Source: Topomyia yanbarensis | Lineage: Eukaryota > Arthropoda > Insecta > Diptera > Culicidae | Reading direction: 5' to 3' | NCBI RefSeq assembly: GCF_030247195.1 | Contig: NC_080672.1 | Span: forward strand, 345,958,413-346,022,412 | DNA length: 64,000 bases | Part shown: in pieces, positions 33,136 through 43,510 of the stretch | Numbering within the stretch: position 1 is the first letter of the stretch | Layout of the letters: every line of letters begins with the position of its first letter | Program-made: the position numbers and the translations under genes | Notes under the pieces: model-generated | Told to the model about the DNA's origin: nothing | The model's database searches: none | The model's input: only the letters and a program-made list of their open reading frames with translations

Positions 33136-33584
33136 TTCTCAGTGTGTCCAACAAAAGGTTTCGGTCATTCTCTCTCTCTCTCTCTCTCTCGCTGTCTGTC
33201 TATTTTCTATTGAACATGTCCCTAATAACCTTGAAAAAAGGAAAAAAAAGCATGGCTACGTCAAAACAAAAAATATGTATAAACAATTATAACGTTTTGT
33301 CGGAAATGTTTTGGGTTGAAGTATTTTAAAATAACTCTAAAAGCAAAGAATATTTAGTTTGTTTAGCCTATTATTGAAAGATACAGGTGGTTTAGTCTAT
33401 TAATGAATGATACATGAGAAATTATTGTTGGAAAACCAGTGCAAATTTTTAAGATGTATAGTCAATATTGATTTAATTTAAGTACCGCTCTAAATCTCGC
33501 GCGAATTTGGTGCGTTTTTATGCTGTTATACTGTTTTTATGTTGTCTTTCGTAACAACCCTACATTTTCAACACTAGATAGGTC
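33136..33584. other. microsatellite and AT-rich stretch without a gene
   Basis: (TC)n at 33171-33191 followed by 'gctgtctgtctat'. A repeat of 'ttagtttgtttagcctatta' and 'gtggtttagtctattaatga' around 33354-33405 gives a weak direct duplication. No gene seen. Confidence 0.4.
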
Positions 33585-33587
33585 TTA

Positions 33588-33695
33588 TACTACGTTCACA
33601 CTACGAGTTAAAAAGTGTTTTAACTCTATCTTGGTGACATTTTCCCTGTTGCCAATTATTAAAACATGTTTTAACTTTGTAGTGTGAACATAGTA
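33588..33695. mobile_element. 108-bp MITE with TTA TSD
   Basis: Left TACTACGTTCACACTACGAG, right reversed TACTATGTTCACACTACAAA; both continue with 'gttaaaa' and 'tgttttaa', so most of the element is a hairpin. TTA stands on both sides (33585-33587 and 33696-33698). A 3-bp TWA duplication is typical of PIF/Harbinger elements, so that superfamily is the likely source. Confidence 0.75.
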
Positions 33696-34147
33696 TTACT
33701 GAGCTATAAATTATTCCTTACACCACACCAATATGTTGGATATATTTTGTAATCAAGCTCACAATATCCAGAAATAAAGCATTGAGAAAAAAAACTCTAA
33801 AACAGCTGCGTTTGTCCAGCTCTACGAGTAGTACGAGCATCCATCGAAGCCGGTATTCATACAAATGTCGTCCATTTCATTTAAAATATTATATATCCTA
33901 GAATGTATGGAACACTGAACTGAAATTTTATGTATATAATCAAAAATCAAATCTGATCGCTCTAGATAGTTACTATACGTTCAGAATCGCCTAAAATTTC
34001 GTTTGTTCAAAATTTCTCAAAAATTCACGTACTTACTTAGAAGTAAGACGTCTCAGTAATTTGTGGGACATGCTGTATCTCAAGCCTGCAGAGGTTTTTG
34101 ATATTCTTAAGACTGACTATCCTAATTTTGTAAGTTTAGCAGGTTTA

Positions 34148-34483
34148 TGAATGTCTTCTTGACTGTCGAGCTTCTATTATGAGGAGTTTTTCGGCTAATC
34201 AGTCATAAATTAGACAGCGAAAACAACAATATTGCTTTTACTTCCAACGTTTCAGTTGATTTATTCCACCTTTATCAAGGATTAAAAACTTTGTGTTTTC
34301 TTGTAAAGTGTAATGTTGTGGTAACAGTTCATGTTTTACCACAACATTACACTTTGCAAGAAAACACAAAGTTTTTAATCCTTGATAAAAGTGGAATAAA
34401 TCCATTGAAACATTAGAAGTAAAAGCAATATTGTTGTTTTCGCTGTCTAATTTATGACTGATTAGCCGAAAAGCTCCTCATAA
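34148..34483. mobile_element. foldback insertion flanked by 13-bp direct repeats
   Basis: Arms of about 149 bp (34176-34324 and 34336-34484) are nearly perfect inverted copies with an 11-base spacer. The direct repeat TTTAGCAGGTTTA lies at 34135-34147 and 34484-34496. If that is a TSD, the insertion is 336 bp and has 28 bases on its left that are outside the hairpin. No coding sequence. Confidence 0.7.
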
Positions 34484-34496
34484 TTTAGCAGGTTTA

Positions 34497-37113
34497 CTTC
34501 GTTGAAGTTTATTGTAAGTTTCATGAAATGTACTTAAGTCTCATAATCATTTTTGTAGTTTGAAAGAAATCCTCATAATATTCTCGAAGCTTCGCGATTT
34601 TTCCAGAGATTCTTAAGATTTTACTTTTTTTATGTCGTCAGATTCGTCGATTTTCTTGAAGCACCGATAGCCGCTAACAAAATATACTGAAACTGTAATA
34701 ATATTTCTAATCCTCCAGTTCTCAGTTCGCAGGATTACACTCTGCTGTTTATAAAAAATGTTTGCATAGAAGTTCACTGAAGTTTGAATTATTTCATAAA
34801 ATCCATACGACCTTCGAAGGTCATCCTTAAAGGTGCTGAAGTTTGACAAAAAACTATAGCTAACCTGAGTTCCGTACAAATTGTCTGAAGTTCTAAGGAG
34901 CGCCTTAAAAATATAAGACACTTTCCTGAACCTACAGTTGTAGGACGTCCCTAAACCTTGTAGATTTTTTTCTACTGGATAGATTTTCACGATGAATTTA
35001 TTACTTACATCAAGTGAATTTTGCTGAACTACTCTGAGTAGCACACAACTTCTCTAAAGTATGCAGAAGTTCGCTTGAAAACCATAGAACATTTATAAAA
35101 TTTATCCCATTTTGGTGAAGTTTACCAAATCAAACCATAAAAAATTGATGGTGGGTGTACGTACTATCGTACTAACCTACTTACCTATTTATTTGAACAA
35201 TCTGAAAACTTCGGTTCCGCTGCCATCACGCATCATTGTTATCGCATTATCATTAGGAAGAAACTGTACCCTCCCCCAGGATCCTTTAAAACATTTCTGA
35301 GTGGATAAACTGTCTAGTTTCGCAAAAGAAACTGAAACTTCGTCGGCGGAGCGATTATCTGTATGCAGACTTGGGCAGATGGTTCCACTTAATGGTCCAC
35401 TAATATTCACGTGAATGACGTACGAAGTATGTAGCAGCTTTGTGCACTGCGGCAGTGCTGACCTACAAAGCGACTGCTGCACGCGGTTGGACAGTGGTTC
35501 TATTACGCTAGAAACTTGTTAACATATTCACATTAAATGTACACTCATGAAAACAATTGACTGTGCGGTCGATAGTTTTTATTTTTATGTTATTCCAAAC
35601 ATTCTTAATATCTATATATTGAAAGAGATCGTATTTTGTTTCTGACCAACTTTTCATCGTCGGCTTTCCGCTGTGGAATAAAGGGCAAAGGATGTGTTGT
35701 CGACACCATTAATGGGAAGAAAGACGATATTGATCAGTGCATTGTCGGCAAAATTTTCTATGTATGCAATTGCTACCTGCTATGGATGGACGTTGGAGGT
35801 CGTGGAAAATAATTGAAATATCTAGGTCGTTTCGATAATGACGGGATGTGTAGCGTCCGACAGTGAATTATTAGCGTCGCCAAAGTGACATGTTTACAGA
35901 ACAATATCTAAGTTGGTCAAATCTCCAAGATCGTTAGATTTCCAGTAAACAAAAACTTGTGTTTATGATTCAAATGTTTTACCTATCAAATTGGTTTGCT
36001 ATTATTCTGTGTTAGGGTAATGGCAACGATTGAAACTATTTACGTGCTGTGTTTTGAGTAATATAATCAAATATTTCGATTGCATCTTAGCCGCAAAAAC
36101 GCCATTAGGAGTACCTGAGAAGAAATTTCTCCAAGTACCATGTGAAACGTATCGACTTGTTCATATTGCGATATGCATTTTCAATGCCAGGTCGTGTTTT
36201 TTTTTCTTTTCTTTTTTTGTTTGTTGTGTTGTTTTACCTGTATTTCATCTACATATGATTCTTAATTGCAACGTTTTCTCTTTCTAACACGCACTCTGTA
36301 AAACGAAACTTATCAGTAAAACGAAAGATATCAGTACTTGAATAGTGTAAGTGATAAAACTGGATAAAGGCGACATCGTATGCCCAACCTTTTTTTGCAT
36401 GCAATAAATATTCCATCTCATAGAAACTTCTTCCTATGGCCTTAAATTTGAAATCAATGGATTTCGCAAGAACAGCGCTTTTTCGTTAACTTTACGCTAG
36501 AACAAATTTTTGTTTTGTACTTAAGACACTTGTCTTCTACCGCCTTCGGCGCTCAACCAAAATTCACAACATACAAATCACATTGGTTCCGATTGATGCC
36601 AGTGTATAGCATAAATACCTCTTTTTTGGAGGCCACAGAGTCTCTAGTCTAGTCTACACATACACAGCCAATACATGTAGGAATCCTGGAAAATTGCAGA
36701 CGTTCGCCTAAAATTTTTCTTGTCAATATTAATGTTTGTGGTACATTTGGTATGTGACACAAACATTAAAGCGGCCAGGCCAACTGTGCAACGTACAAAG
36801 TGAAGATGATTCAAAATTATACGGCAATTAAATTATTCATTTAATGAATAATTCAATCAACGAACTATTTCAATCCTTGAATAAGGAAGAAACGTGGACA
36901 ACCGTACCGAACGTTTCAATTTTATGGGGATTTGATAAATCATTGGGAGTGACTTGGCTAAGAGGGTTAATGTCTCTCCTTTGGTCCTAGGTTCCTGGAA
37001 TAGGGCAGAAGTGTTTAGCCCTGTCCTGGCTGATGAGCCTAGGTTATAGCGCCTTAACTCGCTCTATATCTTGACCTGACTCGCTTTCTGCAAAGAAACG
37101 TAAAACGTAAAGT
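34497..37113. other. stretch with no recognised gene
   Basis: Several reverse-strand open frames (34613-35044, 35189-35482) and forward frames (36030-36287) occur but none resembles a known protein. Position 35264 has 'aactgtaccctcccccagga', reminiscent of the sequence at the left edges of the two tandem-unit retroposons. Nothing else stands out. Confidence 0.4.
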
Positions 37114-37597
37114 ATCTGGAAAAAAATTGTTACCAGAATCGTGAATAAAGTGCCGTGAATTCTAGAATAAACACGTTTCGACGTTACAAAAACATGAACC
37201 CATGAACAAAAATCGTATACAACTTCTCTAAAGTAGTTCACGACTTTATAACCATTATTCATTATTCATACTTGTCATTTTTCTCATAGATTTACGAACA
37301 TTATTCAGAGTCCGACATGATCTGGTTTTCGTGGTTGTGAATTAGTTTACACGATTATTAAATATTATTCATTTATTCGTGAACTTGTTGATGCTTCCTA
37401 GTATATTAGTCACGACTCACCATTCGTGTTCATGAAATAGATCACAAAATCATAAAATATTATTCATGTATTCGTGACTGGTATATGATTTATAGTATAT
37501 TAGTCACGACTCACTATTCGTATTCTTGAAATAGTTCACAAAATCATAAACTAATGGTCGTGGATTCGTGAACTGATTCTTGATTCAATTGTTCTGT
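37114..37597 (+). mobile_element. old palindromic repeat element, copy C, left part only
   Basis: 'ctggaaaaaaattgttacca' then 'gaatcgtgaataaagtgccg' and 'tgaattctagaataaacacg' match the left ends of copies A and B, followed by 96-bp-type units ('cgtgaacttgttgatgcttc', 'tagtcacgactcaccattcg', 'gaaatagttcacaaaatcat'). It stops at about 37587-37597, where transposase-derived sequence begins, so the right half is missing. Confidence 0.65.
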
Positions 37598-37908
37598 TTT
37601 GTTTTGCTCGGATTTGGCATCTTGCCATTACGAAAAAAAGGCCATAGAGTGGTATGCCGCGAACAATGTCCAGGTGTTGTCCGAGGTTATGAACCCTCCC
37701 AAAGCTCCAGAGCTCTACCCAGTAGAAAAAATTTAGGCAACTGTCGAGCGGAACCTCAAGAAGGCGCGGAAAGACAGTCAGCGAGATGCAGCTCAAGGCA
37801 AACTGGCGTTCTGCGGATAGGAAAGTGACCAAGGAGACTGTGCAAAGTTTAATGAAAGGAGTTAAACGAAAGCCCCGGCAATTCGTTGCCGTTAAAATGG
37901 AAGTTTGA
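37587..37908 (+). pseudogene. DD37E mariner-like transposase, C-terminal part
   Basis: Forward reading gives 'FCSDLASCHYEKKAIEWYAA', then 'NPPKAPELYPVEKI', a stop (TAG at 37734-37736) where Trp is usual, 'ATVERNLKKARKDSQ', and after one frameshift 'RKVTKETVQSLMKGVKRK' to a stop at 37906-37908. The catalytic Asp (37611-37613) and Glu (37725-37727) are both kept and are separated by exactly 37 residues, the defining spacing of the ITmD37E group. The N-terminal two thirds, including the first catalytic Asp, are missing; the relic abuts copy C on its left. Downstream to about 38022, 'ttgaccaattattgacaccc' may be the right terminal repeat. It cannot encode an active enzyme. Confidence 0.85.
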
Positions 37909-38023
37909 TTGAATATTGAATTCTGTATGAATTGAACTTGCTGGAAAAACTTGATTTGATTTTTTAGTAAAAAGATAGATCGATTTATACAAATTTTTGT
38001 TTGACCAATTATTGACACCCTTT

Positions 38024-38400
38024 AAACGGCATGGGGGATCGTCATGTCTCGGCAATTAATACTCTCAATTTATAACCCTTCTTGAAAGTAAGACATATGA
38101 GCCCATCAAACCCGTCATATTTTTTTCCACCTCAGATCGTACAGATCACACAGTGGATTGCTTCGTACAGGCGGTCACTACTGACTTTTAAAAGTTCTTC
38201 TCAACGGCCCTACCCGTTTTTCAGCTCTCAAAAAGCCTTTCGCATTTCGTCTAGCGTGGGTGATGGATCCACAACTTGTCAATCATCCCCAATTCTCATT
38301 CTGTTTGTGCCTTCTCTACTCGTTTGTCATTTCAATAGTAACTCAAAGTGCTCCTTCCATCTGGCAGCCACTCTGGTACGAGAAATTATTGGGAAGATTT
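38024..38400 (-). pseudogene. RTE-like LINE reverse transcriptase relic
   Basis: In one reverse-strand frame with several in-frame stops: 'VAARWKEHFELLLK', 'RMRIGDD*QVVDPSPTLDEM', 'RKAF*ELKNG', 'EELLKVSSDRLYEAIHCVIC', 'DGFDGLICL', and then after a shift 'NCRDMTIPHAV'. The order matches the region just before and at the start of the RT domain in RTE-type LINEs (the usual 'ELKNGKAAG' and 'NYRGIT' motifs are still recognisable). Most stops are TGA or TAG at positions expected to be Trp, Gly or Arg, which indicates point decay rather than rearrangement. It abuts the mariner relic on the left; the rest of the RT, including the catalytic YADD, is absent. Confidence 0.8.
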
Positions 38401-39730
38401 TAATATCTTATGCTTGGAGAATATGTGGTTCACTATTACTGCTGTCAGGCCTATCACACGCCTCGTCCTATTTCATTGCAACATGAAAATATCAGTAAGG
38501 AATTTCAATGCCATCAAAAGAACATTTTATATAGTGAGCAAGGAAGCCCCCTAATTATCTCCCTATTAACCGCTGAACCAGCAGTGTTTCGCAAAATCAG
38601 TAACGAAATGTTCCCTCCTTTCTTCGAAGGCACTGTTATTTAGCGGGTGCTTTTTCAAGAAACAGCTCATGCAGAGCTGAAATGGGAGCCGTTTGTCGGT
38701 CGCTGGCATTATTAAAATTTATACAGCAGCCAGTCTATTAAATATTTTAGTCTACATTTTACGCCACGTTTGCCAATGCCAAACATGATAGCACTTCCGA
38801 GCGAAGGCTCGTTCGCATACGCATGACATGCTAGACCGGTTCCGGCGCCGCAAAGCAGGGTACCTTTTTCAATTTTCTCTGCACATCAATTAAAACCCTT
38901 GCTCTTTTATATTTGTCATGAAAGCAATTCCAGACGTTGCTTAGAAAGGCATGTGACACCAGCAAGTATAAAGATTCAATAATCCTTTGCAATGAAATTT
39001 TGTAGTCCATGAAATGAACTGGAACTGTGAAATGTGAATATAACGTCTCATTCACTCTCTTACTTTTGCCGGTTGTACAGATTGAAAGCGAACGAAACAT
39101 TCAAATGGAAGCGGATTAATATCAGTTGATACGTGTATGAGTAACTATCTGCAAACTATATAGCAGAGCATGTAGTGTTTTTGCTAAACTGTGTCAATAT
39201 GCATACGACTCAGTGTGGTCGGTTTAATAACAGTGAAAGTTATCTCTTTCTGGTCTTGTATTTCAAAACTGTAAGCACTATTTGTTTTGATCGGCGATTG
39301 GAAATTGTTTGTTGACTCGTGTGAAGGGAATCGATTTGTAGTCAAATAAAATGTCATACAATAATATGTGTGGGCGGGCGTATTTACTGACGACCAAAAT
39401 GTAACACATTTTTTACTGGTTTACAGGGAAACATGAACGAGGGCTTTGTTTGTAAATTTAAAGATGATCAAATAGCCATTTCATTATTTATTTTTTATAG
39501 TTCGCTAGTCTTGAAACCTCAGCACGGTTAACTATAATACTGGTAAACACACTTTAAACAGTCACAATACGAACGATATTTTTCGTTTTTGACAGTAAAA
39601 TATTTTCCAAAGATTTTAGTAATTGGATTGACACATGCGGAATTAGTTTATATCGCAGCAACTGTCATTACTATGGCCAAATAATTGTTGAGCTTCGAAA
39701 TACTTTGCTGAATTTTTCAACACTTTGTGC
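38401..39730. other. stretch with no recognised gene
   Basis: Forward open frames at 38348-38643 lie antisense to, or beside, the RTE relic and have no recognised similarity; the relic could extend here in decayed form. A reverse frame at 38831-39100 (89 codons) is also unrecognised. Nothing else stands out. Confidence 0.4.
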
Positions 39731-39802
39731 AGAGCTGGGAATAGAACCCAGGTGAGCTGCGTACACTGTAACTGACTTACCAACTAAACTATGTTGGTCT
39801 CT
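39731..39802 (-). repeat. Feilai-type SINE head only
   Basis: Reverse strand: 'gaccaacatagtttagttgg', 'taagtcagttacagtgtacg', 'cagctcacctgggttctatt', 'cccagctctg'. The A and B boxes are recognisable (B box with one change, GGTTCTATTCC). The body and tail are missing. Confidence 0.6.
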
Positions 39803-41630
39803 CAACTTTTATCAGTGATTACCAGATATGTCAGCATTTCTCAGTTTTTGTCATCTAAAAATTAGCAGAAGGGAATATTTTGGTAAAAATTTCCTTTAAT
39901 TAATTATCGAACGGATTACTGTTCAAAACCTCAGTAAAGTTTAACTGTATTCAGTGACCCTAACTGCGCGTAAACTGACATTGAGGTGCACTGCGAACCA
40001 CATTCATATTATATTGAAATGTGTGCTTTTTCGTACTTGAAAAAAAAATGTACTGGTTGTTGTCTAGTAACTGTTGAACTCAGGATCAACGTAACGTTTA
40101 CACAATTCAAAGGTCTATTAATTGACTTCAAGTTAACTCTGTGCTTTAACAATGTTATGGTAAATTATTACAAGAATATATATATTTCTTATAACTAAAT
40201 TCAAAAAAAATAAAAAAAGTGATTTTTTATAATCCGATTCAATCCACCTAACAGGGCTTTGGACACTTTGTTATTAATTATAGATGTATCATTATTATTA
40301 TGCATCTTAAGACAAATGCCATTCTAAATGTTGTAATGTTTATGCTGGTCTGTAGAACGTGCGTAAAAAGTTTGAAAGTTAATCACATTTAAAGTGTTTA
40401 GTTATTTGAATGTAATTGTAATTAATTAATTAGTTGAACTAAACCCCTTTGTTGTTCGCGTTTGCACCTTGACTAATTCGAACCACTTCGTACACATCAT
40501 GTATGCAAATTACAACATGGACCTCTCGGCTGATTCAGTTTTCTTTTACACACATATGGTAAGCGCCAGCATGTGTCGGCGCGCAACGTCCATCGATAAA
40601 ACTGAGCGGTCCGCCGAGGAATGGGTTCTCGAAGCTAAATAACTTTTCCCACCGTTGCGGCGAAGAGAGTTTACCATTCATTACATTCGATGGTACGGCA
40701 TGAGTTTCGTTGGTTTTTTTTCGCTCCCATCGACATGTGGATCTGGATGCTGCAGTTACTGCAATCAAGCTATACTTGAACTGCTTATTACTCTCTCTAA
40801 CACATGCACACTTTCCTTCTGTAACAGAAAATAAGTGGACTTTTATCTCTTGGTGTAAACGTTTTTTTTGCGATGGTGAACTGCTAAAATATCCAGTTGA
40901 AAAAATCTGCACAGGATTGCACATACGGTGTTCTAATTTACACTTTTTCACTGCTGAGTACGGAAATAGGCGAAGGTTTTGCTCTGGGGGTGTTTACCGT
41001 TAATGACACACTTATGGCATAAAGATATAAAACTTGCCCGCAAAATCAACCCCTAAGGTGTACGTGGATAAATGGGGCGCACTCAGATGACCCATTTTCC
41101 TGCGATTGCTTTGAATTGAATAAGTTCATAGCACAAAGCCTGTCCTTTTTATCAGCGTTCAGTAGGACACGGCGGCTATCAATTTATGTCCTTGGAAGAG
41201 GTAAGCGGTTGGAACAGAACGGTGACGATGAACCATCTAGACAGGCTATTTGTATCGTCCTATGATTTCAGGGGTACTGGAAATTGCTGGGGTAGTTTTT
41301 GTTGGGGTTCTGTAATATAAAAATTTCAATGTTGGGGTACTACAGATGGTCTTCCGATATTCTACATTAAATTCGAATGTCGTAAACAACTCGTCCTCGA
41401 TTCCAAAAGAACAAGGTTATATTGAAATGTTCACTATGTGTACCTACGTGTCAGAATATTAGAAATTAAAATTATTTATTATGAACAGCAAATGACTTGT
41501 ATTACTTAAATACCCATAAGGGAGCTAGGTTTAATTCGGTGAAACAACGCTTGGTTTTGATATTTTTTCCCCTCGCGATACAGAGAGTGTTGGTCTGTTC
41601 AGTTAATTTCCACATAATAAAAAAGTATTT
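39803..41630. other. stretch with no recognised gene
   Basis: Overlapping open frames on opposite strands at 40535-40951 (reverse, 138 codons) and 40710-41003 (forward, 97 codons) lie in a GC-richer patch; neither resembles a known protein. At 41274-41343 the phrase 'ttggggtactg/ttggggttctg/ttggggtacta' recurs. No RNA gene or delimited element is seen. Confidence 0.4.
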
Positions 41631-41639
41631 GAACAAATT

Positions 41640-42160
41640 TTTCTACAAATCTGAGGCAAATTGCCAAAAATCGAGCGACATTGGCAGTGAATCTTGAGTG
41701 AAATTGGGCCATAACACGTGCCCAAAGCGATCGAAGTTTTATATGGGTACAAAAATGTGTTTTTTCATACGTTTTATTATTAGTGATCGAAAAATGTTGT
41801 AGCTTGGTGAAGCTCGAGCACATGATGCAAAGTTTCAAACAGAAAGGTTTCGAATTCATTAAAAGTTTTTTTAAAATATTGTATTATCAAAATGTTCAGA
41901 TCTCGGGTTTCTCTTTGAAAAAAATGATTTTATTTTCTTTCATTCATATAGATTTTTTTTAACCGTTCATAGTGTTCTTAAACTCTACCAAAGTTTAAAA
42001 TTTTTCGATCGCTTTGAAAAAATTTTGAATTTTCATATGGAACGTATGAAAAAATACGTGTATTTCCCAGATAAAACTTCAATCACTTTGGGGCACGTGT
42101 TAATGTCGCTCAAATTTTGCCCAAAAAATTTGTTTTTGGACATCTCAAAAATAACTGCCA
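41640..42160. mobile_element. inverted-repeat DNA element
   Basis: The left arm near 41690-41775 ('tgagtgaaattgggccataa', 'cacgtgcccaaagcgatcga', 'agttttatatgggtac', 'gttttttcatacgt') is matched inverted at 42030-42125 ('acgtatgaaaaaata', 'gataaaacttcaatcacttt', 'ggggcacgtgttaatg'). Exact ends were not fixed; the right edge 'gccaccctaatac' also occurs at 57764. The interior is AT-rich and non-coding. Confidence 0.6.
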
Positions 42161-42174
42161 CCCTAATACACACG

Positions 42175-42620
42175 GTACATATGTTGTTCAAACGCATTTG
42201 CAGATGCGAAATAATAGGTTTGCTAGCACATGCAACATGCAAACGACCATGCGATCAAACAAATGCACCCGTTGGCGTACAAGCGCTTGGGCCCTTCGCG
42301 ATAATACAACTCAGGTCGCAATCGCGATCACGCATATCTACGCTTACAACGCGGTTTCAATTATAGACAAACAAACACACGTTCCCACGTGGTCTTGACT
42401 TATCCACGTCCGAAAGCCTTAGAATGTGGGATAACAGTCTGTAAAGGGAGAAAAAGATTGTATATTGTTTTTATTTCAAATTGATTCGAAAAACATCGCG
42501 TGCATGAGCAGGTCATACAAGGCTATTCTTTCTTATCTATCTTCTAACCTCTGAACAAAATATCAGTATCACGGTCCGCTGCAAGTGATTTAATTCTTGA
42601 CTTTCCTCACCGGATGCCAC
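42175..42620 (+). repeat. diverged piece of the tandem-unit retroposon
   Basis: Phrases 'gcgatcaaacaaatgcaccc', 'gcgcttgggcccttcgcgat', 'acaacgcggtttcaatt', 'tccacgtccgaaagcct' and 'tatcacggtccgctgcaagt' follow the order of units and 3' region at 10980-12360, but the alignment is patchy. No poly(A) tail or TSD was seen. Confidence 0.55.
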
Positions 42621-42817
42621 ACGACTTCTAGGCTTGAATTTTTGGATATTACGCCGCGCAACGCATTGGGGCACCGTGTTCTGTCCCATAAGTTGCCTTA
42701 GCGAGTGTTGTTTGTCCGTATATTGAGGTTTTGAATTCAGTAACCATAACTGGAACCATTAGAAGTCCAGGTGTTCAGTATGGTAGTATCCTAAACGGTT
42801 GGATATTTTCGTTTTAA

Positions 42818-43510
42818 TCAACGAGGTTTTCGTGCATATTTCCAAATACTACCGACGGTTTCGAGTATATTGCGTCTAGCCAATGAAATTATTTTAAAGC
42901 GTAAGCCATACCCATACTTCATTCGTTGCCAACAAGGCGTCTGCAATTCAATTTTATTGGTATGTTTGAAACAGTTATATGTCGGTTCTACCAAATTTGT
43001 ATTTGTATTTCGATATACCATCTGACATGTTTCAATCAATGTGTTTATAATTTCAAAATATAAACAATAATTAATCTAGAGCTACGAATTTTGTTAGCAA
43101 AACTACTAGAATCAATATTCAAAAACTCTTCCGCCCCGTCGAAGCAGGGTTACATCGTTGAAAACAGAATAAACAACATGGGCCCGAGATTAAAGAGGAA
43201 CCCACCCAGACACGTTAGCAAATGCTGTCGAATCTACCTTTACACGTAATACTCTGTCAGTTATTAGATACGAGTTCAGCCAAGCCAGCAGCTGTACAGA
43301 AGTACCAAGGAGCCACCAAAGAAGAACTCGGGGGTCGATTTCGTTAATAACAGTTTTCAGGTCAGCGTAAATTGTGTCAATCTAAGCTTTGTTTACAATC
43401 TGCGTGATGCACGACGAGAGGAAATCTGTTAAATTTTTTCGAGGCAGGTATGAAACTGTATTCATCGAAAGAGATGTAATTTCGAGTACCTTCAAGAATC
43501 ACGTCACTTC
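42818..43510 (-). pseudogene. CR1/Jockey-like LINE reverse transcriptase relic
   Basis: Reverse-strand reading in shifting frames: 'ISFDEYSFIPASKKFNRF' (counterpart of the 'EQHGFIPGRS' region), 'IDTIYADLKTVINEIDPRVL' (RT motif A; the catalytic Asp of 'YADLKKAFD' is kept in 'YAD'), 'LLAWLNSYLITDRVLRVKVD', 'NVSGWVPL', 'LGPMLFILF' at 43174-43193 (motif B 'GSNLGPLLF'), 'NDVTLLRRG'. The YADD motif is lost. A 73-codon open frame at 42818-43039 with 'KYGYGLRF' and 'RRNILETVGSIW' resembles the region after the RT domain in such LINEs. Several frameshifts and stops. Clade is inferred; it could be CR1/T1/Q-like or Jockey-like. Confidence 0.75.

Noticed and set aside
40535..41003. Open frames on opposite strands
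   Set aside because: Overlap on both strands, no recognisable motifs and no gene context; probably chance in a GC-richer patch.
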